Part shown: in pieces, positions 43,735-52,273 of the stretch
Numbering within the stretch: position 1 is the first letter of the stretch
How the letters are laid out: each line of letters opens with the position of its first letter
The notes under the pieces: model-generated
What the model saw: only the letters and a program-made list of their open reading frames with translations
Databases searched by the model: none
Told to the model about the DNA's origin: nothing
Position numbers and translations under genes: made by a program
Origin: a virus
Reading direction: 5' to 3' (one strand)
Virus record (IMG/VR): IMGVR_UViG_3300042898_004908
Span: 1 to 59,495 of that record
DNA: 59,495 nt

Positions 43735-44877
43735 ATGAAAACTGCAATCAAACCGCCGAAACCTCTAAACCCTCGTAGTGCAGACACCAATGCAATGGGC
43801 ATGGAGCCAACTTGGAAAACACAGCCTGACACCAATCGCATTAGTGCGTTGAGTCATGCTTTCTCCTGGTACAATTACTTTTACGGCAAAAAAGATGCCC
43901 GCGAGATGATTGTGGCTTATTTGGAAGCATATGATCGCAAAGCAGATGTGCGCACACTCCGACGCATACCGGACAGCTCAATACGCCTGACCACCGGCTG
44001 GTTGTGTCGTATGAGCATGGTAGGACTTGAACTTACGGATCAAGAGCAGATCAAATTGGATAACTTGCTCAAAGAAATTCTGGATTCCAAACAGGATGAA
44101 GTAGCAGAAGTTGAAACAGTGGTTGATGACGCCCCGGCCAGGCTTACGATTCAAGATCGACTGCGTGAAAAGGTATCAGAGTGTGCAGGTGAAATTGACG
44201 GACTGTTTGATGAATTTATCACAACCGGTGCCAAACTCAATGCAGACTATAAACCTGTGAGTTTGATGCGTAGCATGAACATCGCTCCACAAATGGTATC
44301 TGAAATCAAGGATATTTGGACTCGTAAATTAGCAGAGTTTGAAGAAGTAGTAGTTGGTAAAGATGCACAACTGGTTCAAGGATATGAGTATCTTACAAAA
44401 ATACAACTTAAAAATTGTGTTAAATTTTGTGAGTTGGTTGTGAGTGATTGTGGTGCATATGTGCAAATCAAAAAAGTGGAACGCAAACCACGCAAAGCCA
44501 AACCAGTTAGCCCAGAGAAAAAGGTAGCCAAGTTCAAGATTCAAGCAGAATTTGCCGAGCTCAAACTCAAATCGTTGCCTGCCACTGCTCTAGTAGACAA
44601 ATCAGAAGCATGGTTGTATGATACCAAAAAACGCAAGTTGATTCACATTGTGGCAGATGAGTACACCAAGGCATTCACAGTCAAAAACAATTCTATAATA
44701 GGATTCTCAACTGTGGAAACTGTGCAAAAGACTGTGCGCAAACCTGCAGAGATTACCAAAGCAATTGGTGCCGCAGGCAAGCCGGCTGCCAGAAAAATAT
44801 TCAAGGATCTGACCACAACCGAGACAGCATGGAATGCTCGAGGCACTGAGAATTTGGTAATCTTGCGTAGTTGGTAA
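43735..44877 (+). CDS. T4-like protein of unknown function
   Basis: 380 residues. The N-terminal part has A-L-S-H-A-F-S-W-Y-N-Y-F-Y-G-K-K-D-A-R near 38-57, and the C-terminal part A-W-L-Y-D-T-K-K-R-K-L near 293-303. I recall proteins with these two blocks in T4-like cyanophages without a known function. The middle is K/E-rich. The strong sigma70-type promoter marks it as an early gene; a DNA- or RNA-binding role is possible from its basic C-terminal third (inference). Confidence 0.7.
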   Translation: MKTAIKPPKPLNPRSADTNAMGMEPTWKTQPDTNRISALSHAFSWYNYFYGKKDAREMIVAYLEAYDRKADVRTLRRIPDSSIRLTTGWLCRMSMVGLELTDQEQIKLDNLLKEILDSKQDEVAEVETVVDDAPARLTIQDRLREKVSECAGEIDGLFDEFITTGAKLNADYKPVSLMRSMNIAPQMVSEIKDIWTRKLAEFEEVVVGKDAQLVQGYEYLTKIQLKNCVKFCELVVSDCGAYVQIKKVERKPRKAKPVSPEKKVAKFKIQAEFAELKLKSLPATALVDKSEAWLYDTKKRKLIHIVADEYTKAFTVKNNSIIGFSTVETVQKTVRKPAEITKAIGAAGKPAARKIFKDLTTTETAWNARGTENLVILRSW

Positions 44878-44906
44878 TTGCAAGCCAGGACTTTGTTTGG
44901 GATAAT
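44878..44906 (+). promoter_or_regulatory. Sigma70-type promoter giving a leaderless start
   Basis: TTGCAA (44878-44883), a 17-base spacer and GATAAT (44901-44906). The ATG at 44914 is seven bases after the -10, the expected transcription start. Confidence 0.55.
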
Positions 44907-44913
44907 TATATGC

Positions 44914-45834
44914 ATGAAACTCCATTTTCCAAACAAAGTCGAATTCTACATTACCAATGTATGCAACTACACCTGCGACAACTGTAATAGATTTAACAAT
45001 CACAAATTTACAGGAGGGCAACGCTGGAGCGATTACGAAGCTACCTATCGCAAGTGGGCCGAACTGATATCACTGCAGGCCATTGTGGTCATGGGCGGAG
45101 AGCCCACACTTAACCCCACAGTAAACGAATGGGTGGTCAATCTCAATCAGATTTTTGATTGTGATGTACAAGTGCTCACCAATGCCACACGATTGGCCCA
45201 AACACCCGGGCTATACGAAAGCATGCTGGTTGAATCACCAGTGCGTCGAGCCCGTAATCACATAGGCATTAGTTTGCATAACATGGATGACTTTGAGCCA
45301 TTACGGGCCAATGTCCGTGCGTTCCTGAAGGGAACAATTCGTGAATTTGGCACTCATCTAGGACTTGCCGCACCAGCTAATGTACCTGAATACAATGCAT
45401 TCTACAGTGCTGTAGACGAAAACGGTGTCATGGTAAACATGTGGGTCAGCAACAACTTCAGCACTGCCGCTGTGCAAATGAATGCCGATGGTCGGTTTGT
45501 TTTGCACAATTCTGATCCTGCTAAATCGCATGCCGAATGTGGGTTTGTAAGGTATAAGAGCTATCACTTTATTCGTGGCAACATCTATAAATGTGGGCCA
45601 GCGGCTCTGCTGCCTGAGTTCGACGATCAACATCATTTTGCCATATCTGAAGAAGATAGAAAAATTGTACACAGTTATCAGCCACTCACTGTAGACAACT
45701 TTGAAACTTACAAAGATGAATGGGTTGAAAGTCTAAGTAATCCAATTGCACAATGCAAATTTTGCCCCGAAAACCCCCGTGCCGCTATCATTACACCTAC
45801 ACGCAAAGGTTCTGCTTTCAAAATAAATACATGA
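44914..45834 (+). CDS. Radical SAM protein 2
   Basis: 306 residues from the ATG at 44914; the longer TTG reading would lie inside the promoter. C17-N-Y-T-C21-D-N-C24 is the iron-sulfur/SAM motif and V-V-M-G-G-E-P-T-L-N is the second radical SAM motif. The C-terminus has K-C-G-P-A and C-K-F-C-P-E-N, probable ligands of an auxiliary cluster. It is unlike the first radical SAM protein outside the core. The substrate is unknown. It is early-type by its promoter; its last codons contain the late octamer for gp13. Confidence 0.82.
   Translation: MKLHFPNKVEFYITNVCNYTCDNCNRFNNHKFTGGQRWSDYEATYRKWAELISLQAIVVMGGEPTLNPTVNEWVVNLNQIFDCDVQVLTNATRLAQTPGLYESMLVESPVRRARNHIGISLHNMDDFEPLRANVRAFLKGTIREFGTHLGLAAPANVPEYNAFYSAVDENGVMVNMWVSNNFSTAAVQMNADGRFVLHNSDPAKSHAECGFVRYKSYHFIRGNIYKCGPAALLPEFDDQHHFAISEEDRKIVHSYQPLTVDNFETYKDEWVESLSNPIAQCKFCPENPRAAIITPTRKGSAFKINT
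45822..45829 (+). promoter_or_regulatory. Late-promoter octamer of gp13
   Basis: AATAAATA lies within the last codons of the radical SAM gene, 17 bases before the gp13 ATG. A CGGAG ribosome site stands at 45836-45840. Confidence 0.5.
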
Positions 45835-45846
45835 TCGGAGAATCGC

Positions 45847-46614
45847 ATGGCCCAAGAACAAGATACACTTAATACCCTAAAACAAAATTTGATAGAATAT
45901 GTCAAATTGATGTTGGGCGATCAAATTATTGATTTGGAATTGGATCCTGCGCACTACGAAGCGGCCTACCAAAAAACCATTGGCACATATCGACAACGGG
46001 CCAACAATGCTTATGAAGAAAGCTACAGCTTTTTTACTCTGGTCAAAGATCAAAACATCTACACATTGCCGCAAGAAGTGATCAGCGTCCGACAGTGTTT
46101 CCGCCGTACATTTGGTGATTCAACTGGCCCATTTGCCAGCAACTTTGATCCATTTGCACAGGCCAGCTTGAATGTTTACCTGATGAACTTTAATGTGGCT
46201 GGCGGCTTGGCCACATATGATTTTTACAGTCAATATGTCGAGTTGGCTGCCAAAATGTTTGGCGGCTATTTCAATTACACTTACAATCAGGTTACTAAAA
46301 AATTACAGTTGATGCGTGATCCCAAAAACACTGGCGAAGCTGTGTTGATATGGACTTATAACCTAAAGCCCGAAATCAACTTGTTGAGTGACTTTCAAAT
46401 TCAACAATGGATCAAAGATTACATGACAGCCAACTGTAAAATGATCATTGGTGAAGCTCGTGAAAAATTTGGCACCATTGCTGGCCCACAGGGCGGTGGC
46501 ACATTAAATGGGGCCGCCATGAAAGCCGAAGCCAAAACAACCATGGACGAGTTGCTTGGGCAATTGGTAAATTATGTAGATGGAAGTCAACCGCTGACCT
46601 GGGTAATTGGTTAA
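45847..46614 (+). CDS. 13: Neck protein gp13
   Basis: 255 residues (T4: 309). The N-terminus has L-G-D-Q-I-I-D-L-E-L-D-P-A-H-Y near 24-38, then a helix with T-I-G-T-Y-R-Q-R. The C-terminal part (W-I-K-D-Y-M-T-A-N-C-K-M-I-I-G-E-A-R, a G-G-x-x-L-N-G segment, then M-K-A-E-A) matches the end of T4 gp13. It joins gp14 in the neck after DNA packaging. Here it is on the strand opposite to gp14-gp15 and 2 kb away, although T4 has 13-14-15 in one row. Confidence 0.85.
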   Translation: MAQEQDTLNTLKQNLIEYVKLMLGDQIIDLELDPAHYEAAYQKTIGTYRQRANNAYEESYSFFTLVKDQNIYTLPQEVISVRQCFRRTFGDSTGPFASNFDPFAQASLNVYLMNFNVAGGLATYDFYSQYVELAAKMFGGYFNYTYNQVTKKLQLMRDPKNTGEAVLIWTYNLKPEINLLSDFQIQQWIKDYMTANCKMIIGEAREKFGTIAGPQGGGTLNGAAMKAEAKTTMDELLGQLVNYVDGSQPLTWVIG

Positions 46615-46621
46615 TATACAG

Positions 46622-46650
46622 TAGACTTGTATTTAAAATTCTGTTATACT
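46622..46650 (+). promoter_or_regulatory. Sigma70-type promoter giving a leaderless start
   Basis: TAGACT (46622-46627), a 17-base spacer and TATACT (46645-46650). The ATG at 46657 follows after six bases, at the expected transcription start. Confidence 0.55.
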
Positions 46651-46656
46651 TGCAGT

Positions 46657-47181
46657 ATGGCAGACTTAATGATTGATCTTGAAGGGCTTGCAACAGGCCC
46701 AGATACTACTATTCTTACAATTGCGGCTCAATCATTTAACCCGTTTGGACAAGGCCATTTTGGCCAGAGTTACTATGCAAGAGTTACATTAGAGAGTCAA
46801 GAAGACCGTGCCATTGATCAAGGCACAATTGATTGGTGGGCCACACAACCTGCTGTGGTTCGAGATGAAGCATTCAACGAACAAGATCGTATTCCGTTAG
46901 ATCAAGCCCTAGATGAATTAGGTAAGTTGATTTGGCATTCCAGTAGAATATGGGCACAAGGTCCCACATATGACATGAACATCTTGGAGCATGCCTACAA
47001 GAGCTACGGCAAAGCATTGCCCTGGAAATACTACATGGTGCGTGATAGTCGTACTGTGTTTAGTTTGTGGCCTGATCAACCGATCCCGCCCACTAGCCAC
47101 CATGCTCTAGAAGACTGCCGCAGACAAATTGGCATGCTACAGCGCACACTACAACACCTAAATGTAAAGGTACTCAAATGA
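46657..47181 (+). CDS. DEDDh 3'-5' exonuclease
   Basis: 174 residues from the ATG at 46657; a longer reading would start upstream of the promoter's -10. The catalytic residues are D7-x-E9, D106 and H148-x4-D153, in the order of DEDDh exonucleases (the Rv2179c/DUF5051-like group). W-W-A-T-Q near 60 is typical of that group. It may trim RNA or DNA ends, comparable to T4 DexA but shorter. It overlaps the start of the dNMP kinase by four bases, so the two form an early nucleotide-metabolism pair. Confidence 0.82.
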   Translation: MADLMIDLEGLATGPDTTILTIAAQSFNPFGQGHFGQSYYARVTLESQEDRAIDQGTIDWWATQPAVVRDEAFNEQDRIPLDQALDELGKLIWHSSRIWAQGPTYDMNILEHAYKSYGKALPWKYYMVRDSRTVFSLWPDQPIPPTSHHALEDCRRQIGMLQRTLQHLNVKVLK

Positions 47182-47819
47182 TAATTGGAATTTGTGGATT
47201 CATTGGCAGCGGCAAAGATACCATGGCTGACTATCTAGTAAACCTACATCAGTTTCGTAGAGAATCTTTTGCCAACACACTTAAAGATGCAGTGAGTCAA
47301 ATATTTGGTTGGGATCGTACCATGATTGAAGGCCGTACAAAAGCGGCAAGAGAATGGCGAGAGCAAGTGGATCCTTGGTGGGCTGATCGCCTGGGTATGC
47401 CTAATCTTACACCACGATGGATCCTTCAATATTGGGGCACAGAAGTTTGCCGGGCAGGATTTCATGACGATATCTGGATTGCTAGTTTGGAGAATAAACT
47501 GCGCAACTCTGAAGATGATGTTGTTATCAGTGATTGCCGCTTTCCAAATGAAATCTCGGCTATCAAACAAGCCGGCGGAATTGTGGTTAGAGTTGTGCGT
47601 GGTCCTGATCCTGAATGGTATGATCTGGCAATAGAATCAAATTGCGGCAGCTTTAATCATATGGCCACAGCATATCCTGATGTTCATGCCAGCGAAACCA
47701 GTTGGGTAGGCACAGAGTTTGACGCAGTTCTTGACAACAATCACTCACTTGACCACTTGTATCAGCAGATTAAAAATCTGGTTCAAGATCTCCTGGGCGC
47801 CAGGGTAGCTCAGTCCTGA
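47178..47819 (+). CDS. 1: Deoxynucleoside monophosphate kinase (T4 gp1-like)
   Basis: 213 residues (T4 gp1: 241). The P-loop is G-F-I-G-S-G-K-D-T (7-15), followed by the helix and F-A-N-T-L-K-D-A-V motif. L-Q-Y-W-G-T-E-V-C-R near 81 and D-C-R-F-P-N-E near 115 are hallmarks of phage dNMP kinases. It phosphorylates dNMPs to feed phage DNA synthesis, including any modified nucleotide. The last 50 bases overlap an antisense HNH-like gene. Confidence 0.9.
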   Translation: MIIGICGFIGSGKDTMADYLVNLHQFRRESFANTLKDAVSQIFGWDRTMIEGRTKAAREWREQVDPWWADRLGMPNLTPRWILQYWGTEVCRAGFHDDIWIASLENKLRNSEDDVVISDCRFPNEISAIKQAGGIVVRVVRGPDPEWYDLAIESNCGSFNHMATAYPDVHASETSWVGTEFDAVLDNNHSLDHLYQQIKNLVQDLLGARVAQS

Positions 47820-48117
47820 GCAATTCCTCGGCACAGTTCCTACAAATACATTTTAAATTTTTAACAGCAATATTATTAAGATCACCGTCCACATGATATA
47901 CTAGTATCTGACTAGCATATCTTGCGTGAAATGCACAACGATCGCACTGCATTTTTTTCTTAAACCCGGCAGCTTTCCAGCGAGGCTCTCTAGGTTTTAT
48001 TCCCTTTCTCTTTCTGGCACAACTCTCACACCGTGATCGATAGTGCGCTACTCCGTCTCTGTAGTAGTTGACAGCACATGGTCGTTGAGAACAGGCTTTG
48101 CATAAAGGTCTTTTCAT
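47770..48117 (-). CDS. HNH-like endonuclease, putative homing enzyme
   Basis: 115 residues. Two N-terminal cysteine pairs (C-K-A-C and C-E-S-C) and a second set (C-D-R-C-A-F-H-A and C-I-C-R-N-C-A-E-E-L) surround V-Y-H-V-D-G-D-L-N-N, the HNH core with the last catalytic residue probably in N-L-K-C-I-C-R-N-C. Small zinc-rich HNH enzymes like this are common as mobile genes in T4-like phages. It lies antisense, ending inside the dNMP kinase gene, with a late-type octamer directly before its ATG. Confidence 0.75.
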   Translation of the reverse strand: MKRPLCKACSQRPCAVNYYRDGVAHYRSRCESCARKRKGIKPREPRWKAAGFKKKMQCDRCAFHARYASQILVYHVDGDLNNIAVKNLKCICRNCAEELLRTELPWRPGDLEPDF

Positions 48118-48121
48118 ACGG

Positions 48122-48129
48122 TATTTAGC
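48122..48129 (-). promoter_or_regulatory. Late-type octamer of the HNH gene
   Basis: On the minus strand GCTAAATA ends four bases before the ATG at 48117. A similar GCTAAATA precedes the homing gene at 54273. Confidence 0.4.
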
Positions 48130-48143
48130 AGTGGGCCTTTGCC

Positions 48144-48170
48144 AAAGGGTGCTATAACACCCACTTTTTT
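48144..48170 (+). terminator. Terminator before the tail sheath gene
   Basis: GGGTG (48147-48151) pairs with CACCC (48158-48162) over a six-base loop, followed by ACTTTTTT. It isolates the sheath unit from upstream + strand transcription. Confidence 0.6.
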
Positions 48171-48179
48171 ACCTTTATC

Positions 48180-48187
48180 AATAAATA
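48180..48187 (+). promoter_or_regulatory. Late promoter of the tail sheath gene
   Basis: AATAAATA, preceded by C, lies 25 bases before the ATG at 48213. An AAAAGGA ribosome site lies in between. Confidence 0.6.
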
Positions 48188-48212
48188 TCTACAACTTGAA
48201 AAGGAATCCACC

Positions 48213-51200
48213 ATGGCTCTAGTATCACCAGGCGTAGAAGTAACAGTTATTGACGAAAGTCAATATATTCCATCCGCAGTCAACACAGTACCTTACTTTT
48301 TGATTGCCACAGCACAGAACAAAGTTTCGGGTGCAGGTGTTGGAGTAGCAGCTGGAACTCTTGCTGCCAACGCAAACAAAACATATTTAATCACCAGTCA
48401 GCGTGATTTGGCAGCCACTTTTGGCGTACCATTCTTCTATAATACCACAACTGGTACTCCGATCAATGGTTACGAACTCAATGAGTACGGACTATTGGCA
48501 GCTTATTCAGCTCTTGGTATTACCAATCGTGCTTATGTTCAGCGAGCAGATGTCAATCTAACTGAATTAACAGCCAGTTTATCTCGCCCAGTTGGTGCCG
48601 CCGACAATGGCACATGGTGGTTAGACACTTCAACCACTACATGGGGACTACAAGTTTGGAATGCATCAACTGGCGCATTTACCAACACCACTCCTCTGGT
48701 GATCACAAACATCGACGACACAACACCCGATACCGACATTACAACTGGATTTACAACTTATGTGCCGTTAGACACAGTTGGTAGCATTGGAGATTATGCA
48801 GTTGTTACAGTTAGTACAGGCGCCGAGCGCGAAACACAAAATGTAGGTTGGTACAAAACTGCTGGTAATTCACCAGCTGGTGTAAGTGCCAATACCTGGG
48901 TAATCATTGGCAGCGACGAATGGAAATATTCATTCCCAACAGTAACAGGTACAGCAGCACCAACATCTTTGACGCCTAATGCCAACATGTTCATTAATGG
49001 CACATCAGTAGCAGTCCCTGTAGGCGCAACTGTAACCTCATTTGTTAACGTAATTAACGCAACAATGGTTGCTGTTAATCAAGGCATTCGTGCTCTCAAT
49101 GTCAATGGCAAATTATATCTGTATGCTGATTCAACAGCCGACAATGATGGCAGCACAGCTGACGGAGGCATTATTTCAATTCAAGCAGGTGGAACTTTTG
49201 GCGCAGCCTTGTTGACAGCTCTTGGTATCACGGCCGATGAATACTATGCACCATCATATTTTGTAGGCTACAGCTATCAGGCACCACGCTGGGGTAGCTC
49301 ACAAACACAACCTCGCCCAACTGGTTCTATCTGGAACAATGTAAGTCCAGTGAACAATGGGTTGAGCTTGAAAGTCAAGCAATACAATACTGCACTTGGC
49401 GTTTGGGTTGCACAGACAACCAATGCTTATGTCAGCACAGAGGCAGCATTGTTGGCACTAGACCCATCAGGTGGCGGCAGAAATATTTCTGTTGGCACTA
49501 CAATTGCTCAATGGAATGCAAACTATTTCACTACAACTCCAAACGATTCATTCTCGTTTGAAATTCTTGAGAAGTTGGCCCTGGGACAAACAATTGTAAC
49601 TGGTACAGCTACAAACCCTACATTCACAACATCATGGGCATTTGATATCTCTGCTAGTGCAGCCGGTACTACTACACTGAATACTGGTACTGCAACTATT
49701 GTTGGTACCACAGTGGCAGATTTTATTGCTGCCGTTAGTGCTGCTGATGTTCCTTATGTTAGTGCTAGCGTAAGCAGTGCAGGCAACTTGGTAATGACAC
49801 ACAGCCAAGGTGGTGTGATTTATTTGACTCAAACAAATGGTACTCCGTTGGCCTCAGCTGGTTTCACTTATGCTACTCCACAATGCCGTATCTCATCACA
49901 AGATGTTGATACACTGATTTTGAGCACATTTGTTACAGCACCTGAGTTCACTTATACTGCAAGCGATGTTGAACCAGATCAAAATCCTGCAGACGGTCGT
50001 TTGTGGTATTACAGCGCAGTTGATGACTGCGATATCATGATTCAAAACAACGGCGCCTGGGTTGGTTATCAAAATGTAGCAAACGATGTTCGTGGTTACG
50101 ACCTGACATTGTGTAATGCTACTGGTCCAATCATTGCAGCCACACAACCGTTGACACAGACTGACATTGCCGAAAGCCCATTAGAGCTCGGCGATTTGTG
50201 GATTGACTCCAGTGATCTTGAAAACTATCCAAAACTATATCGTTGGGAACAAGTCAGCGGTGTAAATCAGTGGGTATCAGTTGATACCACAGACCAAGTG
50301 TCACAGAATGGCGTATTGTTTGCTGATGCTCGCTGGGCACCAAATGGTACTACAGATCCTATCACTGATCCATTCCCAACCATTGTGAGCTTGCTGACCA
50401 GCAACTACTTGGACCTTGATGCTCCAGATCCAGCACTATACCCTGAAGGTATGTTGTTGTGGAACACACGCCGTTCAGGTTACAATGTCAAGAGCTTTCA
50501 GTTAGACTATTTCAATGGTATATCATTCCCTGATGACACATTGCCAGCAGTGACCAACACATGGTTAACTGCCAGCGGTAACAAGTCAAATGGTAGTATG
50601 TATTCAGGTCGTTTGGCACAACGCCAGATGGTTGTAGAAGCCTTGAAATCAGGTATTGACACCAGCCTGGGCGCAAGAGAAGATATTGCAGTATATACAT
50701 TGATTGCTACACCAGCTTACCCAGAACTGATTCCTAACATGATTGCACTCAGCAATGAGCGCAACAACACATTGTTTGTGGTTGGCGATACACCGATGCG
50801 TTTGGCTGGTAACGGCAACGACTTGGTTGCCTGGGCAACCAACAACAGTGGATTGGGTATACCCACAGAAGATGGACAGATTGCAACCAGCAATTATGCT
50901 GCCACATTCTATCCAAGCTGCCAGACTACTGACCTAGGCGGTAACTTGGTTGTACAACCTCCAAGCCACATGATGGTACGCACTATCATCCGCAGTGACG
51001 AAGTGAGCTATCCATGGTTGGCACCTGCTGGTACACGCCGTGGCGTGATTGACAATGCGTTACAGCTAGGTTTTATTGCTGCCGCAACTGGCGAATTCCA
51101 ACCATTGAGTGTTAACCAAGCATTGCGTGATATCCTGTACGAACAGAATGTCAACCCAATCACATTCGTTAACGGTGTTGGTATCACCAACTTTGGTAAC

Positions 51201-51551
51201 AAAACAAGTCGTGCTGTTACTACAGCGTTGGATCGTATTAATGTGGCCCGATTGGTTGCATTCTTGCGTGGCAGACTTGAAGAAATTGGTAAATTGTATC
51301 TGTTTGAACCAAACGATCAAATTACACGAAACGAAATCACTAACACATGCAATAGCTTGATGATTGACTTGATTTCTAAACGAGCAATTTACGACTATCT
51401 AGTTGTGTGTGACTTGAGCAACAATACACCTGCTAGAATTGATCGTAACGAATTGTATGTAGATATTGCTATTGAGCCAGTCAAAGCAGTTGAATTTATC
51501 TACATTCCTTTACGAATCAAGAACACCGGAGAACTTTCTGGTGGAGGGTGA
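48213..51551 (+). CDS. 18: Tail sheath protein gp18, with large insertions
   Basis: 1112 residues versus 659 in T4. The start V-S-P-G-V-E-V-T-V-I-D-E-S is the sheath N-terminal arm. The C-terminal 400 residues match sheath proteins: M-I-A-L-S-N-E-R-N-N-T-L-F, Y-P-W-L-A-P-A-G-T-R-R-G-V near 930-942, V-N-P-I-T-F-V-N-G-V-G, and R-I-N-V-A-R-L-V-A-F-L-R. Residues about 120-720 are mostly inserted beta-rich modules, several with a G-x-L-W...W-V pattern (near 131, 593 and 657). It contracts to drive the tube through the cell envelope. The insertions probably decorate the outer surface. Confidence 0.92.
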   Translation: MALVSPGVEVTVIDESQYIPSAVNTVPYFLIATAQNKVSGAGVGVAAGTLAANANKTYLITSQRDLAATFGVPFFYNTTTGTPINGYELNEYGLLAAYSALGITNRAYVQRADVNLTELTASLSRPVGAADNGTWWLDTSTTTWGLQVWNASTGAFTNTTPLVITNIDDTTPDTDITTGFTTYVPLDTVGSIGDYAVVTVSTGAERETQNVGWYKTAGNSPAGVSANTWVIIGSDEWKYSFPTVTGTAAPTSLTPNANMFINGTSVAVPVGATVTSFVNVINATMVAVNQGIRALNVNGKLYLYADSTADNDGSTADGGIISIQAGGTFGAALLTALGITADEYYAPSYFVGYSYQAPRWGSSQTQPRPTGSIWNNVSPVNNGLSLKVKQYNTALGVWVAQTTNAYVSTEAALLALDPSGGGRNISVGTTIAQWNANYFTTTPNDSFSFEILEKLALGQTIVTGTATNPTFTTSWAFDISASAAGTTTLNTGTATIVGTTVADFIAAVSAADVPYVSASVSSAGNLVMTHSQGGVIYLTQTNGTPLASAGFTYATPQCRISSQDVDTLILSTFVTAPEFTYTASDVEPDQNPADGRLWYYSAVDDCDIMIQNNGAWVGYQNVANDVRGYDLTLCNATGPIIAATQPLTQTDIAESPLELGDLWIDSSDLENYPKLYRWEQVSGVNQWVSVDTTDQVSQNGVLFADARWAPNGTTDPITDPFPTIVSLLTSNYLDLDAPDPALYPEGMLLWNTRRSGYNVKSFQLDYFNGISFPDDTLPAVTNTWLTASGNKSNGSMYSGRLAQRQMVVEALKSGIDTSLGAREDIAVYTLIATPAYPELIPNMIALSNERNNTLFVVGDTPMRLAGNGNDLVAWATNNSGLGIPTEDGQIATSNYAATFYPSCQTTDLGGNLVVQPPSHMMVRTIIRSDEVSYPWLAPAGTRRGVIDNALQLGFIAAATGEFQPLSVNQALRDILYEQNVNPITFVNGVGITNFGNKTSRAVTTALDRINVARLVAFLRGRLEEIGKLYLFEPNDQITRNEITNTCNSLMIDLISKRAIYDYLVVCDLSNNTPARIDRNELYVDIAIEPVKAVEFIYIPLRIKNTGELSGGG

Positions 51552-51560
51552 TGAAACTTA

Positions 51561-51584
51561 AAAGTAGGGCGAAAGCCCTACTTT
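51561..51584 (+). terminator. Hairpin after the tail sheath gene
   Basis: AAAGTAGGGC and GCCCTACTTT form a perfect ten-base stem on a GAAA tetraloop nine bases after the sheath stop. The T tract is short (TTTCG), so it may stabilise the mRNA or only attenuate. Confidence 0.65.
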
Positions 51585-51600
51585 CGAGCTAGGAATTACA

Positions 51601-51608
51601 GATAAATA
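51601..51608 (+). promoter_or_regulatory. Late promoter of the tail tube gene
   Basis: GATAAATA lies 22 bases before the ATG at 51631, with a TATAGGAG ribosome site between. Confidence 0.55.
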
Positions 51609-51630
51609 AAACATATAGGAGATATACAAA

Positions 51631-52263
51631 ATGGCAGTTTCATCATTACAAAAAATGACAGTTCCTTTGGCAAGTGACCAAAGTTCGTCTACACAAGGCT
51701 TGCTAATGCCAAAACTCAGATATCGCTTTAGAGTGATGTTTGAAAATATTGGTACAGGCACAGATGTTACAGAATTAACCAAACAGGTTGTGAGCTTTTC
51801 ACGACCAAACTTGACATTCGAAGAAATCCCATTACCAATTTACAATTCAACATTGAAGTTGGCTGGTCGTCACTCATGGGCCGATACCACATGTGAAATT
51901 CGTGATGATGCCAATGGCAGCGTGTCAAAATTGATCGGCGAACAGATTCAGAAACAAATGGACTTCTTGGAAATGTCCAGTGCCGCTTCAGGTATTGACT
52001 ACAAGTTCTTGACAAGATTTGAAGTTCTTGATGGTGGCAACGGTGCTGCCACTCCTGTGGTTCTTGAGTCATGGGAACTGTATGGTTGCTATATCAAGAG
52101 TGCAGACTACGGTGCAATGAACTATGGTACCAATGAAGCTGCAACGATTACCATAACACTCGGATTCGACAATGCTAACCAAGGCAACCAAGGTGGTGGC
52201 GGAGTTGGCGGAATAATTGGTAGAACCGTTGGCGATGTTGTAACGGGTGTAGGCTCTAACTAA
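51631..52263 (+). CDS. 19: Tail tube protein gp19
   Basis: 210 residues (T4: 163). F-R-V-M-F-E-N near 36, K-Q-V-V-S-F-S-R-P near 52, L-A-G-R-H-S-W near 75 and the later L-E-S-W-E-L-Y-G-C-Y-I-K near 145 match the T4-like tube fold. It polymerises into the inner tube on the baseplate hub, running to the tape measure length. The Gly-rich tail (G-N-Q-G-G-G-G-V-G-G) is an extension. It has its own promoter, as expected for a major structural protein. Confidence 0.9.
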   Translation: MAVSSLQKMTVPLASDQSSSTQGLLMPKLRYRFRVMFENIGTGTDVTELTKQVVSFSRPNLTFEEIPLPIYNSTLKLAGRHSWADTTCEIRDDANGSVSKLIGEQIQKQMDFLEMSSAASGIDYKFLTRFEVLDGGNGAATPVVLESWELYGCYIKSADYGAMNYGTNEAATITITLGFDNANQGNQGGGGVGGIIGRTVGDVVTGVGSN

Positions 52264-52273
52264 GGAATATTAA

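Noticed and set aside
44878-44913. Upstream TTG start for the second radical SAM gene
   Set aside because: The TTG is part of the -35 element of the promoter; the ATG at 44914 directly precedes the conserved domain.
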